From Catalimonadaceae bacterium JC749 (lineage in GTDB: Bacteria; Bacteroidota; Bacteroidia; Cytophagales; Cyclobacteriaceae), in contig JAJNNC010000001.1 in the NCBI GenBank assembly GCA_021730635.1, forward strand, positions 682,001 through 746,000: a stretch of DNA of 64,000 bases, in the 5' to 3' direction. Made by a program: the position numbers and the translations under genes. The notes under the pieces are model-generated. The model had not been told where the DNA came from, made no database searches, and saw only the letters and a list, made by a program, of their open reading frames with translations. Shown piece by piece: positions 24,767 through 33,770 of this stretch (within the stretch, counting starts at the first letter, position 1; each line of letters starts with the position of its first letter).

Positions 24767-27016
24767 TTAATCTTCGTGTATTTTAAGTTTAGCGAAACTG
24801 AGTAATAAAGTTTTTTCACCAAAGTCTTTAAAATCTACTTTTGCCTTACGGTTAGGGCCTTGAATTTCAATGCCTTTGACTGTGCCGAATCCGAATTTTG
24901 GATGTTCAACTTTCATGCCTTCTTCCAGTCGGCTGGTATCACTGGGGGCAAAATCGGAAGGCGCTTTGTAAGTACTCCGGTTGGTAGGCACATTATTTTG
25001 ATCTCGTCTGATACTTTTTAATAAAACTCTTGCATGCTCCGTATCGCCCACAGGAGAACGTGATCCCATCTTTTTATTGATCATCACATACGCCGGATCA
25101 ATCTCTTCTAAGAACCGGCTGGGTTCGCAATTTTTCAATCTTCCAAAACGATAACGTGTCAAGGCATAAGAAAGTGTAAGCTTTCTCATAGATCGGGTGA
25201 TAGCCACATAAAATAATCGTCTTTCTTCCTCCAGGTCTTGACGGCTGGCCAGCATCATTTGTGATGGGAAAAGGTCTTCTTCCATACCTATGACATATAC
25301 GCAAGGAAACTCGAGACCTTTGGCCATATGAATGGTCATGAGCGTTACATGGTCCTGATCATTGTCCTTACTTTCATCCACAGAAGTGAGTAAGGCTACC
25401 TCTTGCAGAAAAGCCCCCAGGCTTTTGTCTTCAGTTTCCGGGTTATCCACAAACTCCTTGATAGCATTCAGCAATTCCTGTACGTTCTCATACCGATTTA
25501 GCCCTTCAATCGTTTTATCCTCATACAGCTCTCGCAGTAATCCAGATCCTTTAGCGATATGAGAAGCTGTTTCAAAAGCATCTTTACGTTCAGCTTCCAG
25601 CCGAAATCCTTTGATCATATCAGCGAAGCCCGAAAGTGCCATACCTGCCCGTCCTCCTACGAAGCCGTTAGCATTGACCAACACATCCCAAAGGGATATA
25701 TCCTGCTCATAAGCAGTCACGACCACTTTGTCAATGGTTGTAGGGCCTATTCCTCTTTTAGGCAGATTGACAATACGCCGGAAAGCTTGCTCGTCGCTTT
25801 GGTTGATTGAAAAGCGCATGTAGGCAATCAGATCTTTGATTTCTTTCCGCTGGTAAAAAGAAAGTCCACCAATGATTTTATATTTGATGTTCTGTTTTCG
25901 CAGCGCTTCTTCCATCGCCCTGGACTGGCTATTTGTACGATACAGTACTGCAAAATCACTATAACGCAAATGATTGTTATTTTTATTCTCAAAAATGGAA
26001 TAAGCTACCAGCCTACCTTCTTCCTGATCAGAAGTCGCTTTAATGATTTCTACCAGATACCCCTCTTCATTGGCTGTCCAGATATGCTTTTTGAGTTGAG
26101 CCTTATTTTTACTGATGACAGAATTAGCAGCATTGATAATATTTTTGGTAGAACGATAATTCTGTTCGAGCTTAAATACCTGAGCATCATCGAAATCTTT
26201 CTCAAAGTTCAGGATATTTTGGATATCCGCTCCGCGGAAGGCATAAATACTTTGCGCATCATCACCTACAATACAGATATTGCGACGAACCGAAGCTAGT
26301 TTCTTGGTGATCAGATACTGGGAGAAGTTGGTATCCTGAAACTCATCTACCAGCACATAATGAAAACGCTGCTGATACTTATTCAATGATGCAGGATGCT
26401 CTTTAAACAAAACATTGGTGTTAAACAGCAAATCGTCAAAATCCATGGCATCTGATTTGAAACAACGCTCCACATAGGTTTTATAGATCTTAGCCATATG
26501 AGGCTTGGCAGCAGCTTCATCTTCCGAACGAATCATCGGATTGTCCATATAAGCCCGCCAGGAAATAAGGCGATTCTTAGCACTGGAAATACGACTCAAC
26601 ACCATCCCTGGTTTGTATATTTTCTCATCCAGCCCTAACTCTTTCAGGATGCTCTTGATCAGGGATTTAGAATCGTCAGTGTCATAAATAGTAAAGTTAC
26701 TCTGGTAACCTATTTTACTTGCTTCCGCCCGTAAAATACGAGCAAAAACAGAGTGAAAAGTCCCCATCCACAGATTTCGCGCATCCGTGCCTACCACTTT
26801 CTCGATCCGGTCGCGCATTTCTTTGGCAGCTTTATTGGTGAATGTCAAAGCCAGGATGTTGAAAGGGTCTACTCCTTTTTGCTGTATCAGATAGGCGATT
26901 CTATAGGTCAATACTCTTGTTTTGCCGGAACCTGCGCCAGCAATAATCATGGTAGGTCCCTCAGTATTTATCACAGCCGCCCTTTGCGGCTCATTTAAAC
27001 TATCTAAATAATTCAT
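24767..27016 (-). CDS. uvrD: UvrD/PcrA-type DNA helicase
   Basis: 749 residues from ATG at 27016 (MNYLDSLNEPQ); a TTG nine codons upstream is open but not family-like. Superfamily 1A 3'-5' helicase: Q motif LNEPQRAAV, Walker A MIIAGAGSGKTRVLTYR, ALTFTNKAAKEM, VLVDEFQDTN, VGDDAQSIYAFRGAD, EQNYRST, VTLMTIHMAKGLEFPCVYV and FYVAITRSM. The C-terminal tudor-like domain (GMKVEHPKFGFGTVKGIE) is as in PcrA, where it binds RNA polymerase. Roles are nucleotide excision and mismatch repair and removal of stalled complexes. First gene of the uvrD-DUF4290-murA run. Confidence 0.92.
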   Translation of the reverse strand: MNYLDSLNEPQRAAVINTEGPTMIIAGAGSGKTRVLTYRIAYLIQQKGVDPFNILALTFTNKAAKEMRDRIEKVVGTDARNLWMGTFHSVFARILRAEASKIGYQSNFTIYDTDDSKSLIKSILKELGLDEKIYKPGMVLSRISSAKNRLISWRAYMDNPMIRSEDEAAAKPHMAKIYKTYVERCFKSDAMDFDDLLFNTNVLFKEHPASLNKYQQRFHYVLVDEFQDTNFSQYLITKKLASVRRNICIVGDDAQSIYAFRGADIQNILNFEKDFDDAQVFKLEQNYRSTKNIINAANSVISKNKAQLKKHIWTANEEGYLVEIIKATSDQEEGRLVAYSIFENKNNNHLRYSDFAVLYRTNSQSRAMEEALRKQNIKYKIIGGLSFYQRKEIKDLIAYMRFSINQSDEQAFRRIVNLPKRGIGPTTIDKVVVTAYEQDISLWDVLVNANGFVGGRAGMALSGFADMIKGFRLEAERKDAFETASHIAKGSGLLRELYEDKTIEGLNRYENVQELLNAIKEFVDNPETEDKSLGAFLQEVALLTSVDESKDNDQDHVTLMTIHMAKGLEFPCVYVIGMEEDLFPSQMMLASRQDLEEERRLFYVAITRSMRKLTLSYALTRYRFGRLKNCEPSRFLEEIDPAYVMINKKMGSRSPVGDTEHARVLLKSIRRDQNNVPTNRSTYKAPSDFAPSDTSRLEEGMKVEHPKFGFGTVKGIEIQGPNRKAKVDFKDFGEKTLLLSFAKLKIHED

Positions 27017-27243
27017 AGGCAACTCTCCGGTTTTGCCGTGCAAGTTAAGAATAAGTCATACGAAAACACACAGGATCAGTAAGAAGCTGGCTTGTTGGAA
27101 AATGGATCAGTATAAAAATTAGCTTTATCTTCTTCTTACTCTTTTAGTAAATAACAATTATTTGTATTTAATTCCTGAACAGCACAAATTTACTTTGTAT
27201 AAAAATTCTTTTGTTAGAATTCTGTTTTCTTTCCGTCTAAAGC

Positions 27244-27275
27244 TTTGTATTTCAAAACAAAGTATACTATCTTTG
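27244..27275 (+). promoter_or_regulatory. Promoter of rpsT
   Basis: TTTG at 27244-27247, 20-base spacer, TATCTTTG at 27268-27275. The -7 box is 67 bases before the rpsT ATG, leaving a leader in which S20 autoregulation could act. Confidence 0.85.
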
Positions 27276-27342
27276 CAGTTCTTTAAACCAAAGCAGTTTA
27301 TTTGCTGTTACTGAAAGCGAATCAATAGAAATTTATCATACA

Positions 27343-27597
27343 ATGGCAAACCATAAATCCGCGTTAAAAAGAATCAGAGCAAACGAAGCCAAAAGGCAAA
27401 GGAATCGGTATTATACTAAAACCACGCGTACTTATATCAAACGTTTAAAAGAAACTTCTGATAAGGCTGAGGCTGAGAATTTATTTAAGGAAGTATCTGC
27501 CATGCTGGACAAACTAGCTAAGAAAAACATTATTCATAAAAATAACGCTGGAAACAAAAAGTCACAACTAGCCAGATACGTTAACGAACTGAGCTGA
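27343..27597 (+). CDS. rpsT: 30S ribosomal protein S20
   Basis: 84 residues, strongly basic and helical: MANHKSALKRIRANEAKRQR opens in the classic way and the C-terminus has KKNIIHKNNAGNKKSQLARY. It binds 16S rRNA at the base of the small subunit. Own promoter and terminator; monocistronic. Confidence 0.96.
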   Translation: MANHKSALKRIRANEAKRQRNRYYTKTTRTYIKRLKETSDKAEAENLFKEVSAMLDKLAKKNIIHKNNAGNKKSQLARYVNELS

Positions 27598-27621
27598 TTT
27601 CTTACGCAGAAAATATCAAAG

Positions 27622-27653
27622 AGCCCTATGCTTTAAAAGTATAGGGCTTTTTT
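27622..27653 (+). terminator. Intrinsic terminator of rpsT
   Basis: 12-bp stem AGCCCTATGCTT (27622-27633) / AAGTATAGGGCT (27637-27648), with a TAA-type tight loop and a T run to 27653. It starts 24 bases after the stop. Confidence 0.92.
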
Positions 27654-27744
27654 GTTTTCTTTGGCCTTGAGCTATCAAACTTTGATATAGCAATATATTT
27701 CGGCAGTAGTCGAAGATGAAGTCATCGCATTTGTCATATATACA

Positions 27745-28452
27745 ATGAATTCAAAATCAAATTATCCGAGAGAAAAAGGAATTTTGAGCTGGGCGGAGGA
27801 AGATCGGCCTCGGGAAAAACTCTTGTTAAAAGGGCGTGCTGCCTTATCCGATGCAGAATTAATTGCTATTCTCATTGGCTCCGGCACCCGGGATAAAAGC
27901 GCTGTAGATGTAGGCAAGGCCATCCTGAAGAGTGTGCATCATAATCTGAATGAATTGGCCAAACTCACTATCAAAGATTTGCAACGCTTTGATGGCATCG
28001 GGGAAGCGAAAGCTATCACTATTGTTAGTGCTCTAGAATTGGGAAGACGAAGGAAAGTAAGTGAACCGCTCAAGCGTGAAAAAATTACCTGCTCGGAAGA
28101 TGTATACCACCTCATGCATCCCTATCTGCTAGACCAGCCGGTAGAGCAATTCTGGATACTCCTGATGAACCGAGCCAATGCTGTTATTCATGTTCATAAT
28201 ATCAGTCAGGGAGGTGTTTCCGGTACAGTGGCGGATCCAAAGACTATCTTCAAAGAAGCACTGGACAAGTTGGCAAGCTCATTGATTTTAATTCATAATC
28301 ACCCTTCAGGCAACCTAAAGCCTAGTGAAGCAGACATAAGGCTTACCAAAAAACTCAAAGAAGCAGGTCAAACGCTGGATTTACCTGTGCTAGACCATAT
28401 TATTTTTACTGATCAGGGCTATTTTAGTTTTGCCGACGAGGGGATCTTATAA
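27745..28452 (+). CDS. radC: RadC-family JAMM protein
   Basis: 235 residues. N-terminal helix-hairpin-helix region (about 30-100, LSDAELIAILIGSGTRDKSA, RFDGIGEAKAITIVSALELG) and a C-terminal MPN+/JAMM metalloprotease-like domain. The metal motif HxHx7SxxD is complete: H184, H186, S194 and D197 (HNHPSGNLKPSEAD). The old link to DNA repair is weak; the true substrate is unknown, and plasmid or phage relatives counter restriction. It lies 147 bases after rpsT, behind the terminator. Confidence 0.92.
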   Translation: MNSKSNYPREKGILSWAEEDRPREKLLLKGRAALSDAELIAILIGSGTRDKSAVDVGKAILKSVHHNLNELAKLTIKDLQRFDGIGEAKAITIVSALELGRRRKVSEPLKREKITCSEDVYHLMHPYLLDQPVEQFWILLMNRANAVIHVHNISQGGVSGTVADPKTIFKEALDKLASSLILIHNHPSGNLKPSEADIRLTKKLKEAGQTLDLPVLDHIIFTDQGYFSFADEGIL

Positions 28453-28598
28453 AACTCCTGATCTACGAAAGATTGCTTTATTGTTTGATCATATTTCCAA
28501 GGAAGTACGGACAAATTATAGCAGAGATGTGTTGAACTAAAAATCCATACTTCTTTATCGAGCATTTTACCAAATTGATTTCTGATAGGAAATCTTTT

Positions 28599-29987
28599 TC
28601 AAGAGCCTGAAAGCCCGTCTAATTCTTTAAATAAATAAGAGGTGAAAATTCCCTGTGGATCTAGTTTATGTTTAATTTCTTTCCATGCCTGATATTTATC
28701 CCCATAATGCTTCTGCCAATCTTCAGGCTTCATCATACCCAACCATCCGGAAAGGTATCGTTTACCTCCTGCTTCCACTACCATGTCATGAACGGCGTGT
28801 ATACTTTTCAATGCATCTTCCAGAAAAACGTTCTGTACTGCAGCAGGCAGCACCGCAAATACGACACAGTCTTTTTGCCAGGGCGTCATGAAAAAATCGG
28901 GGAGATTCTTTTTGGCAAGGAAAAATAAGCGATGATTGTCTCCCAAAGAGAGAGGCAATCTGGACAGTATGCTAGGTAAGAGCTCATCAAGCCCTTCCAG
29001 CGGCAGGATACATTCCAGCCAGGGGTGTGCCTGTTTAGACATTCCAGTCTTTTCCATCAATGCAAAACGAGCATCATACCGCTGTAAAAAGTGCTGAAGA
29101 CTATCATCCTCTACATGTAAAAAACGGTAAAAGTTTAATCCTTTAAGAACTTCATCCTGTGACAGGGCTTCATCTTGGTCGAACTCAAAAGAAACCTGTA
29201 AAGTGTAAAACCAGTGAATCAAGGGTTTGTACATAGGATCCGCTTTGACCAGGCCCTGCTGGTTCATAGCACAAGATCCTTGCAAATGAGAACACTTTTT
29301 GTTTTGCACCAACATGAATTGATCCTGTAACCAGGCCTGGATATCATCATAGAGCAGATAGTACGTTCGCACATTGGCACAGGTTTCTTTCAAAGCCAAC
29401 TTGACCTTATTAATTACACCACACCTTCCCAAATTAGACAAACAACCTTTGAAAAATTCATTATTATCAATTTTATTGCAAGTAAGCATTTTTGCCTCTG
29501 CGTTAATAATTTCAAGTTCTTCTACCTGAGAAGCTGCTGTGCCATACTGATAACTTGAAGTGCTTATACCTCCTACCGATAAAGTGCCTGCCACACTCAA
29601 GTTGGTATTCAAAGGTATCACTGAAGGAATTAGCCGATAAGGGATCGTTTGAGCTATAAGCTGTCTCCAAGAAACAGTCCCTGAACATAAGGCTGTTTTG
29701 TGGTAGGGATTTATCTCCACGCTGCTCTGCATTTTTGAAAGATCCATTAACAGGCTACTTGGATAAGCAAGAGATTGTCCACTCTGACTGCCTGCCAGAC
29801 TTCGTATGCACACTTTTTTATTTTCTGTCAAAGCTCTGTTGATTACCTGCTGTATATCTTCTGGCTGCTCAGGGTAAAATACTTCTTCAGCCCTGCTGTG
29901 AATCATATGTCCAAAGTCTTCACTAGTTTGTTGCAAAGTTTCCAAATCTGGTACACCTGAAGAATTATTTGTTTTAAAACTTTTCAT
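28599..29987 (-). CDS. FAD-binding oxidoreductase, cytokinin-dehydrogenase-like, lacking the flavinylation His
   Basis: 462 residues, cytosolic (no signal peptide). PCMH/VAO-type FAD domain: RAEEVFYPEQPEDIQQVINR, VCIRSLAGSQSGQSLAYPSS, LLMDLSKM, NTNLSVAGTLSVGGISTSSY, QVEELEIINAEAK and GCLSNLGRCGVINKVKLAL. These follow plant-type cytokinin oxidase and related oxidases. In those enzymes RGxGHSxxGQS carries the His that binds FAD covalently; the aligned residue is Gly66 here. The C-terminal part ends with LDPQGIF, the usual end of this fold. Substrate unknown. Divergent from the HDO-like gene with a 440-base gap. Confidence 0.78.
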   Translation of the reverse strand: MKSFKTNNSSGVPDLETLQQTSEDFGHMIHSRAEEVFYPEQPEDIQQVINRALTENKKVCIRSLAGSQSGQSLAYPSSLLMDLSKMQSSVEINPYHKTALCSGTVSWRQLIAQTIPYRLIPSVIPLNTNLSVAGTLSVGGISTSSYQYGTAASQVEELEIINAEAKMLTCNKIDNNEFFKGCLSNLGRCGVINKVKLALKETCANVRTYYLLYDDIQAWLQDQFMLVQNKKCSHLQGSCAMNQQGLVKADPMYKPLIHWFYTLQVSFEFDQDEALSQDEVLKGLNFYRFLHVEDDSLQHFLQRYDARFALMEKTGMSKQAHPWLECILPLEGLDELLPSILSRLPLSLGDNHRLFFLAKKNLPDFFMTPWQKDCVVFAVLPAAVQNVFLEDALKSIHAVHDMVVEAGGKRYLSGWLGMMKPEDWQKHYGDKYQAWKEIKHKLDPQGIFTSYLFKELDGLSGS

Positions 29988-30427
29988 TTTAATAATAAAT
30001 TTTTGCTTTTATGATCGAACCATACATCTCCTTAATAAAAAGAAAATTAATTTCAGGTAAGTTAATAAATCAGTAATTACCTCTTAGGTTTCTCGCTTTA
30101 GCTCATATGGTATTTTTAATAAATATTAAATTTAGGAATGGTTAGCATGCCGGTAAATTTATTTTAACAGTATTTTTTTTTTGATTGAGAGATTGCTCTG
30201 CAGGTTTGATTGCATAAAACATGAACTCAAACTACTTCACTTCCACAATCTGTCACATGAGTTGCTGGTTTAATATCAGGGATAAGATTTTTGTTGGTAA
30301 AAATATTTCTCAAATTCATATCATTATTACATGTTTTTATCATATGAGTTTTTCAACTTTTTTAACGAAACCTTCTTCATAAATTCGCCTGATATTAAAT
30401 AATTTTAACTAAACACTACGTATTGCT
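29988..30427. other. 440-base divergent intergenic region
   Basis: AT-rich gap between the FAD oxidoreductase and HDO-like genes. It must hold both promoters, but I found no complete TTG/TAnnTTTG pair on either strand and no open frame worth calling. Confidence 0.4.
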
Positions 30428-31147
30428 ATGCCAACATTAATGTCAGTTATTAAAGAGCGTAAACAAAGGCTTGAGAAGTCAGATTTAGGTTTATTCATGG
30501 TTGATAATGATTATAGCATCGAAGAGCGAATGAGTTTTATTCCTTCTATGCTGTTTTTTGTAATGGGATTCAAAGATATTCTCGAGACCTTGGAAGTCCC
30601 TAACACTAAAGATCCTGTACAGCGAAAAGTTAATGTACATTGCAGAGAAGACGAAGGCCACTGGCGCTGGTTTCTCAGTGATCTTAAACGCCTGGACATT
30701 CAAGATTCTTATTTGCATGAGCCTGACTATAGGACTTATGAGTTGATGTGGAACAACAGGCATAAAGCAGTGCGTGAAATGATTTACCATACGATTCATA
30801 TCAGTAAGCAGGTAGCAGATTCCCCTGGCATTAAACTGGTGATCGTAGAGGTATTAGAAGCTGCTTTCGCTGCTTTTTTATCAAATATGCATCAGCTTAT
30901 CAAAGAAGCCGAGCTTTTTGACACCCTGGAGTATTTTGGACAAACCCACCAGGATACCGAAGATGCTCATTCAATAGGCAGTTGGCTGGATGCCTCCCAC
31001 AATAACGAATTAGAAGATGATATCAATGCCGATCAGTTAGCTTTCACTCATCAGGTGGTAGCTGATTTGTTTGATCATTTTGACAGAATGTTTGAGTGCT
31101 GGTATCAGAACAGATCTGTCAAGAAAAACCGGCATATGACGGTATAA
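30428..31147 (+). CDS. Heme-oxygenase-like (HDO/TenA-fold) iron protein candidate
   Basis: 239 residues, all helical, no signal peptide. It has the residue pattern of heme-oxygenase-like diiron oxidases: HCREDEGHWRWFLSDLKRL (E74, E76, H78), a second helix with VIVEVLEAAFAAF (E141, E144), and EYFGQTHQDTEDAHS (H174, D179, H181), resembling the YxxxHxxxDxxH motif of CADD/PqqC/TenA-fold proteins. Members of this fold oxidise small molecules or lipids using iron, or act without metal. The product is not predictable. Followed after 17 bases by the V4R-like gene, with which it surely shares a transcript. Confidence 0.6.
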   Translation: MPTLMSVIKERKQRLEKSDLGLFMVDNDYSIEERMSFIPSMLFFVMGFKDILETLEVPNTKDPVQRKVNVHCREDEGHWRWFLSDLKRLDIQDSYLHEPDYRTYELMWNNRHKAVREMIYHTIHISKQVADSPGIKLVIVEVLEAAFAAFLSNMHQLIKEAELFDTLEYFGQTHQDTEDAHSIGSWLDASHNNELEDDINADQLAFTHQVVADLFDHFDRMFECWYQNRSVKKNRHMTV

Positions 31148-31164
31148 ATAAATTTCAATATAAA

Positions 31165-31713
31165 ATGAATACAATTAATAACACTGCTCAAGTATCGGGA
31201 GCCTCAGTAAGAATATTTATGGAGGCAATGGGAAAAGTGAAGGAGATGGCTTTGGGAATACTCCAGAAACATAATATAGATACCAATGTACCAATGGAGA
31301 GCTGGGTGGATTTGAATAAGTGGATCAATGCCCTAAAGGAGATAGAGCAGCGATTTGGTCCTGCTACTATGTTCAATATTGGCAAGACTGTGCCGAGCGT
31401 AATAGCATTTCCCCCTCAGGTTAATAGCTTCGAATCGGCTATGAATGGTTTGAACTACTCCTATCTACTAACACACAGAGGTATACCCAATAGCGATAAA
31501 TATTACAAATTTAGAATGACAGGTCAAAAGTCTGCGATTATGGAGTGCGACAATCCGTATCCTAGCGACTTTGACAGAGGTCTTCTCTCCGGAATGACCC
31601 GAAAGTTCCCACCTGCTGGAGTTGTCGGTATGGTAGATGTAAAGCTCGATGAGAGTGTGCCTAGCCGCAAAACATCAGGCAAGAGCTGTGTTTTTAAAAT
31701 GAGTTGGAAATAA
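31165..31713 (+). CDS. V4R/HNOB-like small-molecule-binding protein candidate
   Basis: 182 residues from ATG at 31165; an open frame continues upstream to 31096, inside the HDO-like gene. N-terminal helices (SVRIFMEAMGKVKEMALGI, MESWVDLNKWINALKEIEQR) come first. Then FNIGKTVPSVIAFPP and NGLNYSYLLTHRG follow, then YKFRMTGQKSAIMECDNPYP, and finally PSRKTSGKSCVFKMSW. The closing pattern (RKTxGxxCxFxxxW) and the general helix-then-beta layout resemble V4R and heme-NO-binding-like domains, which bind small hydrophobic ligands or tetrapyrroles. The family assignment is tentative. It has an intrinsic terminator. Confidence 0.55.
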   Translation: MNTINNTAQVSGASVRIFMEAMGKVKEMALGILQKHNIDTNVPMESWVDLNKWINALKEIEQRFGPATMFNIGKTVPSVIAFPPQVNSFESAMNGLNYSYLLTHRGIPNSDKYYKFRMTGQKSAIMECDNPYPSDFDRGLLSGMTRKFPPAGVVGMVDVKLDESVPSRKTSGKSCVFKMSWK

Positions 31714-31719
31714 GATGAG

Positions 31720-31759
31720 ACGGTAATCGCAACCTACTAGGAAACCGATTACCGTTTTA
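31720..31759 (+). terminator. Intrinsic terminator of the HDO-like/V4R-like operon
   Basis: 10-bp perfect stem ACGGTAATCG (31720-31729) / CGATTACCGT (31746-31755), then TTT, 7 bases after the stop. Confidence 0.85.
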
Positions 31760-31885
31760 TCTTATATCTGTGTTTTTTTCTTCATTAGCAATTCCCGAGT
31801 ATCATCATAGGGCATAAAACCACGCCAAAGTTTGCAAGGCAGCAGTCCTCTTGTGGAAAGATTTGTCTTTCTCAGCCATCTTTTG

Positions 31886-32737
31886 TTAAAAGGTAAAGAA
31901 AACACCTAATCCATAATTAGGAGTAGCCAATATTTTTTTTCCAAAAGCTGCAAACCCTGCGTTAGCCGAAATACCTATATGGTCCTGTACCTTAAAGGCT
32001 ACTTCAGGAGTAATAGCCAAATATTCTGTGTTATTAGCAAATATACTGTTACCACCCCCACCTGCTGCTTGGCCGTTGTAAAAAGATTCTACGCCATAAA
32101 ATCTAATTTGCATAATCCACTTATTCGCCAAAGTATAACCTAGTTCTAATCCATATCTAAATTCATCTGAAAAGTCTTTTGTCCGGTTATTGAAACTTAA
32201 CAGCGTGGTTACATACACTGGTACCGGATGAAATGAACGGCTCACTTCCAGGGTAAACATTTGATTGAATTCTCCATCTCCGGTTTGCAATATTCTTGTC
32301 CGCCCGCCGGAGGTTTCACCCAGAGGTAAGCCAAAGGTAAGGCTGGCGCTCACTACAAATGGCTTATCTCTAACTATACCATATTTAAAGGAAACATCTG
32401 CATCGCCTATAGCATTGACAAAATCTCCAGCTATAGGATCTCTGCCTGAAGTAAATGTAGTACGGTTAAGCGTGTTTCTCACAAAAAAAGGTAAATAGGC
32501 TATAGTAGTGACGCGATCAGTAATCCCATACTCCAGGTAGGCGCTACTGGTATACAGACCGATTGTAGTAATATCTATAATAGTCCCATCGGGTTGGTAG
32601 TAGGCACTAGCCAGAATCATATTTTGCCCGAGCTTAAAGTAGCCGGATTGTTTGGGCTGTGTCCAGCCTCCTCCTGCCTCGGCTATAGAAACCGAAAGTA
32701 GCGTTAACCAAAAGATAAGATAATACCGGTAGATCAT
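31886..32737 (-). CDS. Outer-membrane beta-barrel protein
   Basis: 283 residues. Signal peptide to about residue 21 (SIAEAGGGW). The mature part alternates polar and aromatic strands with Gly/Asn turns (SGYFKLGQNMILASAYYQ, SSAYLEYGITDRVTTIAYLP, DADVSFKYGIVRDKPFVVSA, RYGLELGYTLANKWIMQIRFY) and ends in NYGLGVFFTF, whose C-terminal Phe is typical of barrels. It resembles the 'transporter'/phenol-MetA-like porin group, but the substrate is unknown. Last gene of the lactonase / DM13 / barrel operon, 9 bases after its neighbour. Confidence 0.75.
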   Translation of the reverse strand: MIYRYYLIFWLTLLSVSIAEAGGGWTQPKQSGYFKLGQNMILASAYYQPDGTIIDITTIGLYTSSAYLEYGITDRVTTIAYLPFFVRNTLNRTTFTSGRDPIAGDFVNAIGDADVSFKYGIVRDKPFVVSASLTFGLPLGETSGGRTRILQTGDGEFNQMFTLEVSRSFHPVPVYVTTLLSFNNRTKDFSDEFRYGLELGYTLANKWIMQIRFYGVESFYNGQAAGGGGNSIFANNTEYLAITPEVAFKVQDHIGISANAGFAAFGKKILATPNYGLGVFFTF

Positions 32738-32746
32738 GTCAATACA

Positions 32747-33703
32747 TTATTTAAGCTCAGCAAAACCGAAACTGACCCGCGCAGGCTTGCACAATACAAT
32801 GACATAACGGTATGTGGTAAGCCGTACCTCACTGTCAATAGAGGAAATATCAAAACTCTTTTGTCCTTCAGGATTGTCAGAGATATCAGCTATTTCCAAA
32901 CCGTTGATAAAGGTTTCACTACCTGACTGGCTGTTAGATAGGTAAAGAAACGTACCTAAAGCTAAATCGGCCTCAAAGTCTTCGCTAGTAGTAAGAATAA
33001 GGTGTCCTGCTTCATTCTGACTCAATGCGACTGTTCCTTTTGCTGTATACCCTCCATTACTTTGGAACATACCAGACCGGGTTGTTGAGCCTACTGTCAA
33101 AAGCAGTGGTTCGCTCTGAATTTCCTCAGCACTTGCCGTTATTTCTGCCGTTCCTTGAGCTATGGCCGTAACCAGTCCGGTAGCCGAAATAGTTAGAATG
33201 TTTTGATCTGATGAGACCCACGTAAAATCAATTTCTTCCTTTGGGTCTCCGTTTAAATCCAGCGCTGAAGCCATCAGCTGTAAGGTATCTCCCACAGATA
33301 GAGGGACAGGTTCGGTAATAATTGAAACCTGAGCAATTTCAGAAGCACTATTTACAACTGTCAACAGGATAAATTCGCTGACGGCCTCCTGGAAACCAGC
33401 ACTGACTTCAGCCTGCCCTGCCTTGATACCCGTTACTATTCCTTGTTCATTCACTGCTATCACGGTCGGGTCTGAACTTACCCATACTACTGCTTGTCCG
33501 GATATCAATTCGCTGTCTTGCGTCAATATTTGTGCATGTAACTGAATAGTTTGATTGACCAGCAAGGAAGTAGCAGGAGGATGATCAATTACTACTCGAA
33601 AAGTACCTGTAGCCAGGTCATCGATCACATCGGTGCCAATACAGTTGCACAGCCAACATAAATTCACATACAATAATCGCCACTTAAACACTATCCCGTT
33701 CAT
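32747..33703 (-). CDS. BIG2-BIG2-DM13 surface protein
   Basis: 318 residues. The N-terminus is hydrophobic with several Cys (LLYVNLCWLCNCIGTD) and may be a non-standard lipoprotein signal. Two bacterial Ig-like group 2 domains follow: about 40-118 (QAVVWVSSDPTVIAVNEQG, VTGIKAGQAEVSA) and about 122-205 (FTWVSSDQNILTISATG, AIAQGTAEITASA). The last 108 residues are a DM13 domain (GMFQSNGGYTAKGTVALSQN, EDFEADLALGTFLYLS, VIVLCKPARVSFGFAELK) with its conserved Cys. DM13 is proposed in the literature to be an electron-transfer module. The gene is between a lactonase-fold lipoprotein and an outer-membrane barrel. Confidence 0.75.
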   Translation of the reverse strand: MNGIVFKWRLLYVNLCWLCNCIGTDVIDDLATGTFRVVIDHPPATSLLVNQTIQLHAQILTQDSELISGQAVVWVSSDPTVIAVNEQGIVTGIKAGQAEVSAGFQEAVSEFILLTVVNSASEIAQVSIITEPVPLSVGDTLQLMASALDLNGDPKEEIDFTWVSSDQNILTISATGLVTAIAQGTAEITASAEEIQSEPLLLTVGSTTRSGMFQSNGGYTAKGTVALSQNEAGHLILTTSEDFEADLALGTFLYLSNSQSGSETFINGLEIADISDNPEGQKSFDISSIDSEVRLTTYRYVIVLCKPARVSFGFAELK

Positions 33704-33770
33704 ACGATAGATTTTAATATAATATCTTCATAGGAAGAGTTGTGGAATAACTCTTCCCTGACATTTCAAA

